Positions 43,284 to 50,744 of a stretch of DNA of 64,000 nt are shown here, one piece after another; position 1 is the stretch's first letter, and every line of letters begins with the position of its first letter. The translations under genes and the position numbers were made by a program. The notes below the pieces were generated by a model. It was not told where the DNA came from. It searched no databases and worked only from the letters and a program-made list of their open reading frames with translations. The stretch covers positions 1,364,001 to 1,428,000 of the forward strand of contig JACJXW010000004.1 in NCBI GenBank assembly GCA_020636405.1, read 5' to 3'. This DNA is from Lewinellaceae bacterium. GTDB lineage: Bacteria; Bacteroidota; Bacteroidia; Chitinophagales; Saprospiraceae.

Positions 43284-44206
43284 AGATAGATTTCATCGGG
43301 ATAGGCGCCCAGAAAGCAGGCACGACCTGGCTCTTTTACCAGTTGAAACAACTGCCGGATTTTTCCTTTCCTGTACTAAAGGAACTGCACTATTTCAGCC
43401 GTAGCCCGGAGTATGCTTCTTCCAATTTTCTGTCTGAGCCCCTGCTCGCCAACCGCCTGATGGACGAGGATTGGACCAGGCGGGCCCTGGAAAAGATACG
43501 CTCCAAAAGGGACGAGCCCCGAAAAGCGCAATGGTACGCCAAATGGTTTTTCTCCGACTATACCGACGACTGGTATCTCTCCCTGTTTGACGCCTCGGCC
43601 CCTTTCAGAGGGGAGATCTCTCCCAGCTATGCTTTGTTGAAGCCAAAGGACATTGCCGAAATGCACCGCCTGGCGCCGGAGGCTAAAATTCTATTCCTGT
43701 TGAGGAACCCCGTAGACAGGGCCTGGTCCCAGTACCGATTTTACAAGGGATGGCACCAGAAGGATTTTGATTTCAGCCAGGTTAAGGCAGAGGACATCAT
43801 CCGCTTCCTGGATTCCGATACCCAGGAGCTTCGCTCCGATTACCTGAGCACCCTCCGCAATTATGAGCAGGTGTACCCCAAAGATCAGATACTGGTGGGC
43901 TTCTACGACGCCATCGCCGAACAGCCCGTCCAGCTGATGGAGGAAGTCGTCGGCTTCATCGGAGGGGATACCAGCCAGATCGAAAAGTACTGCCAGCTCG
44001 AAAAGAAGTTCACTGTTTCGCCCGCTGTTCCCATGCCACCGGAAGTGCGCGCCTATCTGAAAGAAAAATACCGCAGCCAGATCGAGCAACTGGCTCACCG
44101 ATACGGGAGCTACTGCCAGCGGTGGTGCGAAGAGCTGTACGAAGAGCAAAGCGCCGGTGGCGAGGTTCCGGTGCAGGCGACAGTGAGCGGCACCGTGCGG
44201 ATTTAA
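43271..44206 (+). CDS. Sulfotransferase (heparan-sulfate-type domain)
   Basis: 311 residues. PSB loop FIGIGAQKAGTTWLFYQL, substrate-region KELHYFSR, and 3'-PB motif AKILFLLRNPVDRAWSQYRFY (the R-N-P-x-x-R-A-x-S pattern is diagnostic of the Sulfotransfer_1/heparan type). It is distinct from the neighbour at 42426 and from the two at 47687 and 48704, so the cluster holds several non-redundant sulfotransferases. The GEISPSYALL stretch is the family's conserved third block. The ATG at 43271 lies inside the end of the previous gene (13-bp overlap), which indicates coupling. A glycan hydroxyl or amine is the usual acceptor in this subfamily. Confidence 0.93.
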   Translation: MQPVKIDFIGIGAQKAGTTWLFYQLKQLPDFSFPVLKELHYFSRSPEYASSNFLSEPLLANRLMDEDWTRRALEKIRSKRDEPRKAQWYAKWFFSDYTDDWYLSLFDASAPFRGEISPSYALLKPKDIAEMHRLAPEAKILFLLRNPVDRAWSQYRFYKGWHQKDFDFSQVKAEDIIRFLDSDTQELRSDYLSTLRNYEQVYPKDQILVGFYDAIAEQPVQLMEEVVGFIGGDTSQIEKYCQLEKKFTVSPAVPMPPEVRAYLKEKYRSQIEQLAHRYGSYCQRWCEELYEEQSAGGEVPVQATVSGTVRI

Positions 44207-44247
44207 CAAATGAGGGTGGGCATAATAGCCATAACGGGCAGTTTCCT

Positions 44248-44338
44248 TTGCCACAAAGGCTCGAAGACGCAAAAATTGCACGAATAAACCAGGAGAATTT
44301 TTGTGGTTCTTTGTGTTTTTGTGTCTTCGTGGCGAAAA
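44248..44338. repeat. Imperfect inverted repeat with CACAAAG/CGAAGAC words
   Basis: GCCACAAAGGCTCGAAGACG on the left mirrors TTTTGTGTCTTCGTGGC on the right (imperfect). The words recur at 46378-46430 and near 20405. This is a dispersed intergenic repeat of unknown role in the 189-bp spacer before the Gfo/Idh gene. Confidence 0.65.
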
Positions 44339-44395
44339 AAAGCTACCAGGGTCCTTTATGTCCACCCCCATATAATAAATGGAAAAACACAGTCG

Positions 44396-45373
44396 ATGAA
44401 AAAAATAAACTGGGGGCTGATCGGCCCCGGCAAGGTAACCCATGCTTTCGTCAAGGACCTGCAACTGCTGGAGCACAGCCGGGTGAGCGCCGTCGCCTCC
44501 CGCAGCGCGGCGAAGGCTGAGGCCTTTGCTGAACAATACGATATTCCCAACCGCTACGGCAGTTACGCCGAATTATTCCAGGATGAAGAGGTGGATATCG
44601 TCTACATCGCCACGCCGCCCAATTCCCATGCCGAGCTGGGCATCGCGGCCATGAACGCCGGCAAGCACGCGCTGATCGAAACGCCTCTGGCCGTCAACAG
44701 CGCTCAGGCCCAGGAACTGATCGCTGCTTCCCGGCGAAACGGGGTATTTCTGATGGAAGCGTTCTGGGTGCGCTTCATTCCCGCCATCCGGGAATGCCTG
44801 GAGCTGGCCCAAAATAAAACCATTGGAGACATTACCTACATCACTGCCGACCTGACCACTCCCCGCAGCAACCTGGACGCCGACTGGCGGCTGGACATGG
44901 GACTGGGCGGCGGCGCTCTGATGACCCGGGCAAGCTATCCCGTGGCATTGGCCTACATGATCCTGGGCAAGCCTCAGGAGGTCGTGGCGGCAGCGAGATT
45001 TCACCGTACCGGCGCCGACAAGCAGGTGTCGGCCATCTTGAAGTACGAAAACGGCATTGCCAACATTATGGGCGGATTTGTGTCCAATTCGGATATGGTG
45101 GGGCGAATCTACGGCACGGCAGGCAGCATCCTCCTCGACCCCTGGTGGTATGAAACGGAAAGTTTCACCATTGTTGAGAACGGCGGTGAGTCCAGAGCGG
45201 TGAAAATGCCCAAACACGGCAAAGGTTTTACGCATGAGATCGACGAGTGTGTGCGGTGCATCCGGGCCGGTAAAATACAGAGCGATCTCTGGTCACACCG
45301 GCACAGCCTCGAATGGAAGGGCATCATTGATGAGATCAGAATGCAGATCGGGCTGAAGTATCCATTTGAGTAG
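44396..45373 (+). CDS. Gfo/Idh/MocA-family oxidoreductase
   Basis: 325 residues from the ATG at 44396; upstream in-frame sequence belongs to a repeat. The N-terminal Rossmann fold has INWGLIGPGKVTHAFVKDL and the EKP-like motif is altered to IETPLAVNSAQA (Thr in place of the Lys seen in many members). The C-terminal part (SNLDADWRLDMGLGGGALM) matches the dihydrodiol dehydrogenase-like branch. Such enzymes oxidise or reduce sugar or inositol hydroxyls with NAD(P). A second, diverged member is at 55683. It probably handles a sugar intermediate. The missing Lys may matter for catalysis and is worth checking. Confidence 0.87.
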   Translation: MKKINWGLIGPGKVTHAFVKDLQLLEHSRVSAVASRSAAKAEAFAEQYDIPNRYGSYAELFQDEEVDIVYIATPPNSHAELGIAAMNAGKHALIETPLAVNSAQAQELIAASRRNGVFLMEAFWVRFIPAIRECLELAQNKTIGDITYITADLTTPRSNLDADWRLDMGLGGGALMTRASYPVALAYMILGKPQEVVAAARFHRTGADKQVSAILKYENGIANIMGGFVSNSDMVGRIYGTAGSILLDPWWYETESFTIVENGGESRAVKMPKHGKGFTHEIDECVRCIRAGKIQSDLWSHRHSLEWKGIIDEIRMQIGLKYPFE

Positions 45374-45376
45374 TAT

Positions 45377-45409
45377 AGTGAGCTGACAACTTCCAGTTGT
45401 CTGCTCACT
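45377..45409. repeat. Hairpin, 15-bp arms with one mismatch
   Basis: Arms 45377-45391 and 45395-45409 share the core TGACAACT / AGTTGTC with the palindrome at 45441-45471. It starts 4 bp after the stop of the Gfo/Idh gene. Confidence 0.75.
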
Positions 45410-45440
45410 TCTCCTGGCAAAGTAGCCCGTCCGAAGAAAG

Positions 45441-45471
45441 GTCAGCTGACAACTCGAAGTTGTCAGCTGAC
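45441..45471. repeat. Perfect palindrome, 14-bp arms
   Basis: GTCAGCTGACAACT, loop CGA, and the exact complement. It ends 18 bp before the aldo-keto reductase start codon. Two related hairpins in one 116-bp spacer suggest an operator pair, a mobile repeat or an mRNA structure masking the start. Confidence 0.8.
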
Positions 45472-45489
45472 GGCAGAAAACCAATCAAC

Positions 45490-46332
45490 ATGAAGTATTT
45501 AGAAGTTGGCCATACAAACATCCCCGCCCTCGGCCTGGGCACCTGCTACATCCCCAACGAGGCGACGGCGGACATCGTCGGCCATGCGTTGCACCTGGGT
45601 TACCGCCACATCGACGCCGCCCAGTGGTACAACAACGAGCAGGAAGTTGGCGAGGGCATCCGGAATTCGGGCGTCTCGCGGCAGGAAGTATTCCTTACCA
45701 CCAAGGTGCAGCGCCGGAACCTGGGCAAGCAGGACTTCCTGCCCTCCGTAGAGGAAAGCCTGCGCTGCCTGCAGACGGATTACGTCGACCTGCTGCTCAT
45801 TCACTGGCCGCACGCCGAGCTGCCCCTGGAAAGCTATCTGGAAGAACTGATGAAAGCACTGGAACAGGGCAAAACCCGCTTCGTCGGCGTGAGCAATTTC
45901 AACATCGCCCAGCTGAAGAGGACGATGGAGTTGGGCGTGCCCATCGTCACCAACCAGGTGGAGTTTCACCCGCTGGTCAACCAATCCACGCTATACGGTT
46001 GGATGAGGCAGCATAAGCTCGCGCTCACGGCCTACTGCCCGCTGGCGCAGGGCCAGGCGGTGCGGAATCCCATCCTGAAAGCCATTGGCGAGAAGTATGG
46101 CAAAAGCGCTGCCCAGGTGAGCTTGCGATGGCTATTGCAGCTGGATGGCATCCTGGCTATTCCCAAAACGGCCAACCCTGCCCGGCTGCGGGAGAACCTG
46201 GATGTCTTCGATTTTGAGTTGCCGGATGACGACATGGCCGCTATCGCGGAGCTGAAAAGGCATAATGCGCGCATCGTTCCTGAGTATCACGGGGCAGCGT
46301 GGGATGACCAGGCGGCGGTTGTTTGGGGCTAA
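45490..46332 (+). CDS. Aldo/keto reductase
   Basis: 280 residues from the ATG at 45490, giving MKYLEVGHTNIPALGLGT. The tetrad is visible: Asp and Tyr in YRHIDAAQWYNNE, Lys in LTTKVQRRN and His in LLIHWPHAEL. The NADP site is near the C-terminus (AIPKTANPARLREN). The length and motifs fit AKR3/AKR5-type reductases that act on sugar ketones, aldehydes or 2,5-diketogluconate. It follows the Gfo/Idh gene and precedes an MDR dehydrogenase, so this part of the cluster is a set of redox enzymes for sugar or polyol intermediates. The substrate is unknown. Confidence 0.9.
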   Translation: MKYLEVGHTNIPALGLGTCYIPNEATADIVGHALHLGYRHIDAAQWYNNEQEVGEGIRNSGVSRQEVFLTTKVQRRNLGKQDFLPSVEESLRCLQTDYVDLLLIHWPHAELPLESYLEELMKALEQGKTRFVGVSNFNIAQLKRTMELGVPIVTNQVEFHPLVNQSTLYGWMRQHKLALTAYCPLAQGQAVRNPILKAIGEKYGKSAAQVSLRWLLQLDGILAIPKTANPARLRENLDVFDFELPDDDMAAIAELKRHNARIVPEYHGAAWDDQAAVVWG

Positions 46333-46459
46333 ATCAGCGGCGCCCACCTGTCCGACAGGTAGCGGCGGCATAGTTTAGCCACAAAGACACCAAGTCCCGA
46401 AGATTCACAAAGACTTTGTGCCAAAAAAGTGCCATGTACAGCAAATAACAAATAAGAAC

Positions 46460-47464
46460 ATGACATCAACCAATATCGTACTGACCGGCAAACAGCGTAT
46501 AGAACTCCTTTCCGAAACAGTAGGTCCTCTTCCGGAAGACGGCCTGCTGGCCAAAACGACGCTCAGCATGCTCAGCACCGGCACCGAGTGCATTTGCTAC
46601 CGGGGCGAGCTGGAGGAAGGCAGCCACTGGGCCGGCTGGGTCAAATATCCCTTTTACCCCGGCTACAGCAACGTTAGTGTAGTGGAAGAAGTAGGGCCGG
46701 CAGTGGAAGGCTTTCAGGTGGGCGATCGGATCTTTTCCACCTCCCACCACCAGCAGTACCACATTGCCCGCCCGCCTGCCCGGAAGATCCCGGATGAGGT
46801 CAGCGACGAATCGGCCGTCTGGACAAAGCTGGCCACCATCGCCCAGACGGCCGTACGGCGCGCCCGGCTGGAACTGGGCGCCAAGGTGGCGGTGATCGGC
46901 CTGGGGCCGGTCGGGCAGCTGATTGTGCAGTACTGCCGTTTGATGGGCGCCGAGGAGGTGCTGGCCATCGACCTGATCGAAAGCCGCCTGCGGGCCGCAC
47001 TGGCACACGGCGCTACGCAGGCCTTTGTTGGCGGCGCAGCAGATGCTCTCCCCTTTGTGCAGGAATATACAAACGGGCGGCTGGCCGACGTCGTCTTTGA
47101 GGTCACCGGCCACCCTGCAGTTTTCCCGCTTGCGCTCAAACTGACGCGCAACTTCGGAACCATGATGCTGGTGGGCGATTGCCCCCAGCCCGGTAAGCAG
47201 GTGCTCGCCGTGGACATCATCACGCGAGGAGTAGAAGTGCGGGGCGCGCACAACGAAAAATTGCCGCCGAACGAGGCGGAAGAATGGGGCAAAGTCCGCC
47301 AAACCGAGTTGTTCTACAAATACATCGCCCGCGGCGAAATGAAGGTAGATGACCTGATCACATCCCGCCATTCGCCCTGCGAAGCGCCGGAGGTATACGC
47401 CCGGCTGGCGCAAGACAGAGCCGGTTCCATCGGCGTGGCGTTTGACTGGAGCCGGCTCTTGTAG
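46460..47464 (+). CDS. MDR-family (zinc-type alcohol) dehydrogenase
   Basis: 334 residues from the ATG at 46460. The catalytic-domain start is TLSMLSTGTECICYRGEL, and the nucleotide-binding part has VAVIGLGPVGQLIVQYCR followed by an acidic residue after strand 2 (LAIDLIESR), favouring NAD. The four structural zinc Cys residues of classical ADHs are absent, as in the threonine-dehydrogenase/BchC-like branch. It would oxidise an alcohol or reduce a ketone on a sugar or amino alcohol. It follows the aldo-keto reductase by 127 bp, with repeat words between them. The substrate is unknown. Confidence 0.85.
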   Translation: MTSTNIVLTGKQRIELLSETVGPLPEDGLLAKTTLSMLSTGTECICYRGELEEGSHWAGWVKYPFYPGYSNVSVVEEVGPAVEGFQVGDRIFSTSHHQQYHIARPPARKIPDEVSDESAVWTKLATIAQTAVRRARLELGAKVAVIGLGPVGQLIVQYCRLMGAEEVLAIDLIESRLRAALAHGATQAFVGGAADALPFVQEYTNGRLADVVFEVTGHPAVFPLALKLTRNFGTMMLVGDCPQPGKQVLAVDIITRGVEVRGAHNEKLPPNEAEEWGKVRQTELFYKYIARGEMKVDDLITSRHSPCEAPEVYARLAQDRAGSIGVAFDWSRLL

Positions 47465-47493
47465 GGGTTGTTAAAAAGCCTAATTGAGGGATA

Positions 47494-47593
47494 GTACACT
47501 GATTTATTAAGATTGGTTAGGATTCATTAAGATCATTTTTCCTGAGTATTACGATCCTGAAAAATCTAAATTTATCCTAATGGATCAGTGTAC
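47494..47593. repeat. Imperfect inverted repeat, 100 bp
   Basis: GTACACTGAT at 47494-47503 and its exact complement at 47584-47593 bound a span in which further positions also pair (ATTAAGAT versus ATCCTAAT). The middle holds repeated TTAAGAT words. It lies 30 bp after the dehydrogenase stop. Confidence 0.65.
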
Positions 47594-47686
47594 CATAAAC
47601 TTTTTACACAAGCCCGCGCCGCAAGGCGCAAAAAATAGAGCAGGCGGGCGGTCAGTTCGACGGCACTCGATCACAATTACAATACC

Positions 47687-48544
47687 ATGATGGAAGAATC
47701 AAAAAGAGAAGAAATACTGCAAAGCAGAAAAAGGCAAAAAAAGAAGGTGTCCTTAAAAAGGAGGTTAGCGTTGTTCTGGCTCGAATTAAAGGCCTATTAT
47801 TTCTACTTCGCGAAACCAAAACCGGCCTCACAAACCCGTGTCCTGATATTTGCCCAGGGCAGGACCGGAAGCACCCTACTGGAAAACCTGATCTGTTCTA
47901 CCGGGCACTTCCAGAGTAGAGGAGAGCTGCTCGGCGGATACCGGAACCCCTTTGTTTCCTACCCATATCCATACCTCTCGGGGTTGGCCAATGCCTCGCC
48001 AAAGGAAAATTTCATTTTCCACCTAAAAATTTACCACCTGACCAGAGACCGGATAAGGCGGGGAAAAAAGCCCATTGATCCGGGCCTTTTCCTGAAAAAA
48101 CTTTCTGATGATGGGTGGAAGATCATCTATCTGAAACGAAAAAATACGGTAAGGCACATATTTTCCAATTTCATCGTCGGCCACCGGGGCCGGTATGACA
48201 AACTGGATGATGCCAGGGAGGATATCAAGATCGAGGTAGGCCTGAAGTTGTTCGAAGCTTCCGTTGAGCAGGCGCTGGAACATCAACGGGCCGAAATGAA
48301 AGCCCTGGCCGGCTTAGAATACCACGAGGTGGTATACGAGGAAAATCTTGAAAATGCGGACGGCCACCAGAAAACCGTTGACGCTATCCTGGATTTTCTT
48401 TCTCTGGAGCACAGAAAAGTAAAAGCCGCCTTAAAAAGGATAAATGTAAAAAGCCTGGAGGAGCAGATCCTTAATTACGATGATTTCTGCGATCTGCTGG
48501 AGAGGAGAGGCTGGATGAGATACCTGCATCAGGAACAAAATTAA
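47687..48544 (+). CDS. Sulfotransferase (Stf0-like)
   Basis: 285 residues. A Lys/Arg-rich N-terminus of about 35 residues precedes the PSB loop TRVLIFAQGRTGSTLLENL and SRGELLGG, typical of Stf0 trehalose-2-sulfotransferases and their kin. The 3'-PB candidate is KIIYLKRKNTVRHIFSNFIV (Arg and Ser contacting PAPS). A second ATG three bases downstream could also serve. This is a third, separate subfamily of sulfotransferase in the cluster, consistent with several sulfated positions or acceptors. It stands between two long hairpin elements, so it may have its own transcript. The acceptor is unknown, probably a carbohydrate hydroxyl. Confidence 0.87.
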   Translation: MMEESKREEILQSRKRQKKKVSLKRRLALFWLELKAYYFYFAKPKPASQTRVLIFAQGRTGSTLLENLICSTGHFQSRGELLGGYRNPFVSYPYPYLSGLANASPKENFIFHLKIYHLTRDRIRRGKKPIDPGLFLKKLSDDGWKIIYLKRKNTVRHIFSNFIVGHRGRYDKLDDAREDIKIEVGLKLFEASVEQALEHQRAEMKALAGLEYHEVVYEENLENADGHQKTVDAILDFLSLEHRKVKAALKRINVKSLEEQILNYDDFCDLLERRGWMRYLHQEQN

Positions 48545-48570
48545 AGTAATTCTCGGACTATCTCCACCCG

Positions 48571-48660
48571 GCATTTTCGACCCTTGTTTGCCCCAACCCT
48601 AAAGGGAGCAAAGGCCGAAAATGCCTGATCACCCTTTAGGGTTGGGGCAAAATCAGGCAT
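48571..48660. repeat. Nested hairpins, 18-bp perfect outer arms
   Basis: An 18-bp arm at 48589-48606 is exactly complementary to 48632-48649. Inside and around it are further pairs: GCATTTTCG / CGAAAATGC and ATGCCTGAT / ATCAGGCAT. The pairs interleave, allowing alternative folds, between two sulfotransferase genes. Confidence 0.75.
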
Positions 48661-48703
48661 TTTGGGCCGGTGTGATAAATAGTTGCAAATTAAACTTTCG
48701 GAT

Positions 48704-49321
48704 ATGTCGTCACAACAAAAGATCTTCTGTATCGGCTTCCACAAGACCGGCACGCGCAGTTTGACCCAGGCCCTGCTGAAGCTCGGAATAAAGGCTACGC
48801 ACTGGCCTTACAAATTCCTTGCTCAACTGGCGCCGGATGCTTCAAAAGAGGAAGTGCTGAAGGTGCTGGCGCCGGTGCTCGAAGCCAATCAATCCTTTGC
48901 CGACGTACCTTACTCCGGCCTGTATCCGGAGTTGGACCGCTTATTTCCCGGCAGTAAATTCATCCTGACGAAGCGCAGCAGCGAGAACTGGTGGGACAGC
49001 ATCTCCCGGCATTGGTCGCTGAGCGAGGGAACCCGAACCCTGACGCCTTACGAGCACATTCAGTACAACCAATTCCCGCCTGCCGTCAGCGAGGCTACGA
49101 TGGCGGACGAAGCTTTGCTGACCAATAAGTTCGAAGCACATAACCGAACGGTTTCGGCCTACTTCGAGCAGCGGTCGGAGGATTTACTTGTTATCGATTG
49201 GGAAAGCGAAAGCCACCCATTTTCCTGGGAAAGGCTATGTAGTTTCCTGAATGTAGATATGCCGAAGGATACCTCGGTGCCCTGGATCAGGAAGGGGGGA
49301 ATATCGGAGGTTAAGATTTAG
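48704..49321 (+). CDS. Sulfotransferase family protein (short type)
   Basis: 205 residues from the ATG at 48704, shorter than the others. The PSB loop is IFCIGFHKTGTRSLTQALLK, typical of the 'sulfotransferase family' related to plant and algal P-loop sulfotransferases. The 3'-PB region is KFILTKRSSENWWDS. A conserved WESESHPFSWERLCSFLN stretch closes the fold. It is the fourth sulfotransferase of the cluster, and none of the four is a recent duplicate of another, so each probably has its own acceptor. It ends 11 bp before a CTCAAC tandem array and 68 bp before a glycosyltransferase. Confidence 0.85.
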   Translation: MSSQQKIFCIGFHKTGTRSLTQALLKLGIKATHWPYKFLAQLAPDASKEEVLKVLAPVLEANQSFADVPYSGLYPELDRLFPGSKFILTKRSSENWWDSISRHWSLSEGTRTLTPYEHIQYNQFPPAVSEATMADEALLTNKFEAHNRTVSAYFEQRSEDLLVIDWESESHPFSWERLCSFLNVDMPKDTSVPWIRKGGISEVKI

Positions 49322-49332
49322 GTTAAGGGTTG

Positions 49333-49368
49333 CTCAACCTCAACCTCAACCTCAACCTTTACCTCAAC
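49333..49368. repeat. CTCAAC hexamer array
   Basis: Four exact CTCAAC units (49333-49356) and a fifth after a short interruption (49363-49368), just upstream of the glycosyltransferase start. Confidence 0.85.
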
Positions 49369-49389
49369 CTCTTTTCAAACCATAATGCC

Positions 49390-50547
49390 ATGTTGTACTT
49401 CTTTAGTAGCGAACGCCCTTGTTTTCCCTTTTTTTATGACTCCGGAGCCGAGCGAGACATCTATGCCATCATCGAAGGGCTGATCGAGCGGGAGGTGGAA
49501 GTAGTTCAAATATCGGTCCTGCCGGAAGGCGGCCTCCAGGAGGAAGTGATTGGGCTGTGTCACGATTTGGGTTTAACCCACAGGGAATATGCGGCAGGCA
49601 CCACGCACTCGCCTTTGGATATCCACCTGCGGCAACCCTGGGTATTGCTGCAAAAAGAGCGGCTCTCCATCATTGGCCTGGCCATAGAGGACTACTATTC
49701 GGTTATTGAAGAACTCCTGGCCTCACTACAACCAGATTTGTTTGTCACTTACCTGAAAGGCAGCGAGCGCCTGATACAAATGGCCCATGCGGCCGGCGTT
49801 CCATCGGTTCACCGGGTATTCGGCGTCGGTGCCTACAATTTTCCGGCGCTTTCCCCTTCCACGAGGGCGCTGGCCGTCTCGCCGGTTGCGGCGGAAGCCT
49901 GCCGGGAGCATTATGGATTTCTTCCGGATTACATTTACAGCCGGGTGGATTTTGAACAGTGCCGGGTTCAAAATTGGGAACCAGAGTACGTCACTTTCCT
50001 CAATCCAAGAGAAAAAAAAGGCCTGTATCTTTTCTGCGAAATTGTCCACTTACTGCCAAAAATCCCGTTTTTAGTTATTGAAGGCTGGGGCGGCGGTTAC
50101 GATGACAATGAGGAAGAGCAGCGGGCACTGGCATTTTTGAAATCCGCTCCTAATGTTCAACTGAGGCCCGGCACCCATGATCTCCGGCCTGTATACGCAA
50201 AGACAAAGATACTTGTCGTGCCTTCTAAATGGCTGGAAACATTCGGCCGGGTGGTCCTCGAAGCACAGCTCAACGGTATCCCCGTGGTGGCCAGCGACCG
50301 GGGTAATTTGCCGGCGACCACTGGGAAAGGCGGATACATCCTTCCTTACGGCAGCCCGGAATTATGGGCGAACACCATTCGGGAACTCTATACTAATGAA
50401 GCTTTGCTGCTCGATATGCGGGCTAAGGCAAGGGAAAACAGCAAGCGTTTTAATCCGTCCCGGCTGATGCAGCAATATTTTGATTTTTTTCTTCAGGCAA
50501 CTCAGCCCAACAAAAACGATCATGTGTGGAATCACCGCCATCATTGA
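49390..50547 (+). CDS. GT4-type glycosyltransferase (GT-B fold)
   Basis: 385 residues from the ATG at 49390; the longer frame would translate a CTCAAC repeat. The C-terminal half has the GT4 donor-site motif EXFGRVVLEAQLNGIPVVAS-type sequence (read here as TFGRVVLEAQLNGIPVVA), then GNLPATTGKGGYILP. It would transfer an activated sugar to the product scaffold. Its last bases overlap the start of an amidotransferase stub (ATG at 50522), showing that another gene was once coupled to it. Donor and acceptor are unknown. With GlmS nearby, an amino sugar is a plausible donor. Confidence 0.88.
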   Translation: MLYFFSSERPCFPFFYDSGAERDIYAIIEGLIEREVEVVQISVLPEGGLQEEVIGLCHDLGLTHREYAAGTTHSPLDIHLRQPWVLLQKERLSIIGLAIEDYYSVIEELLASLQPDLFVTYLKGSERLIQMAHAAGVPSVHRVFGVGAYNFPALSPSTRALAVSPVAAEACREHYGFLPDYIYSRVDFEQCRVQNWEPEYVTFLNPREKKGLYLFCEIVHLLPKIPFLVIEGWGGGYDDNEEEQRALAFLKSAPNVQLRPGTHDLRPVYAKTKILVVPSKWLETFGRVVLEAQLNGIPVVASDRGNLPATTGKGGYILPYGSPELWANTIRELYTNEALLLDMRAKARENSKRFNPSRLMQQYFDFFLQATQPNKNDHVWNHRHH

Positions 50548-50581
50548 CAAAACCAACCTGACTGCCAGGCCCGGCGGGTAG
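50522..50581 (+). pseudogene. 5' stub of a class II glutamine amidotransferase (asparagine-synthetase-like)
   Basis: The frame from ATG 50522 reads MCGITAIIDKTNLTARPGG, then TAG. MCGI(T/A) is the start of Ntn-type glutaminases (AsnB, GlmS, PurF), where Cys2 is the nucleophile; ITAIIDKTN fits asparagine-synthetase-like members. The start overlaps the glycosyltransferase stop, as in an operon. The rest of the gene is missing: the NRPS promoter begins 40 bp later. It is probably a deletion remnant; a chance match of this length is possible but unlikely given the position. Confidence 0.65.
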
Positions 50582-50620
50582 GGTGTTCAAAACAGGATAA
50601 ATCGGAAAAGTTTTGCCCCA

Positions 50621-50686
50621 TGTAACACCCGGTCAAACTTTCGTAACAGCTATGAAAAGCTTTTGACGCCCCACATTCTTCCTTTG
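50621..50686 (+). promoter_or_regulatory. Cluster operator and promoter, copy 3 (NRPS)
   Basis: Counting from G50622: GTAACAC at 1, CAAA at 13, GTAACA at 22, TGAAAA at 32, and the -7-like box TTCCTTTG at 58 (50679-50686). It aligns without gaps with copy 1 over 50 bases at about 42 identities by eye. The NRPS start codon is at 50745. Confidence 0.8.
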
Positions 50687-50744
50687 TAATCCTGAATAAC
50701 TGCATTGGGGAACGAAACACGAATTATACAAAACTAATAAGGTT

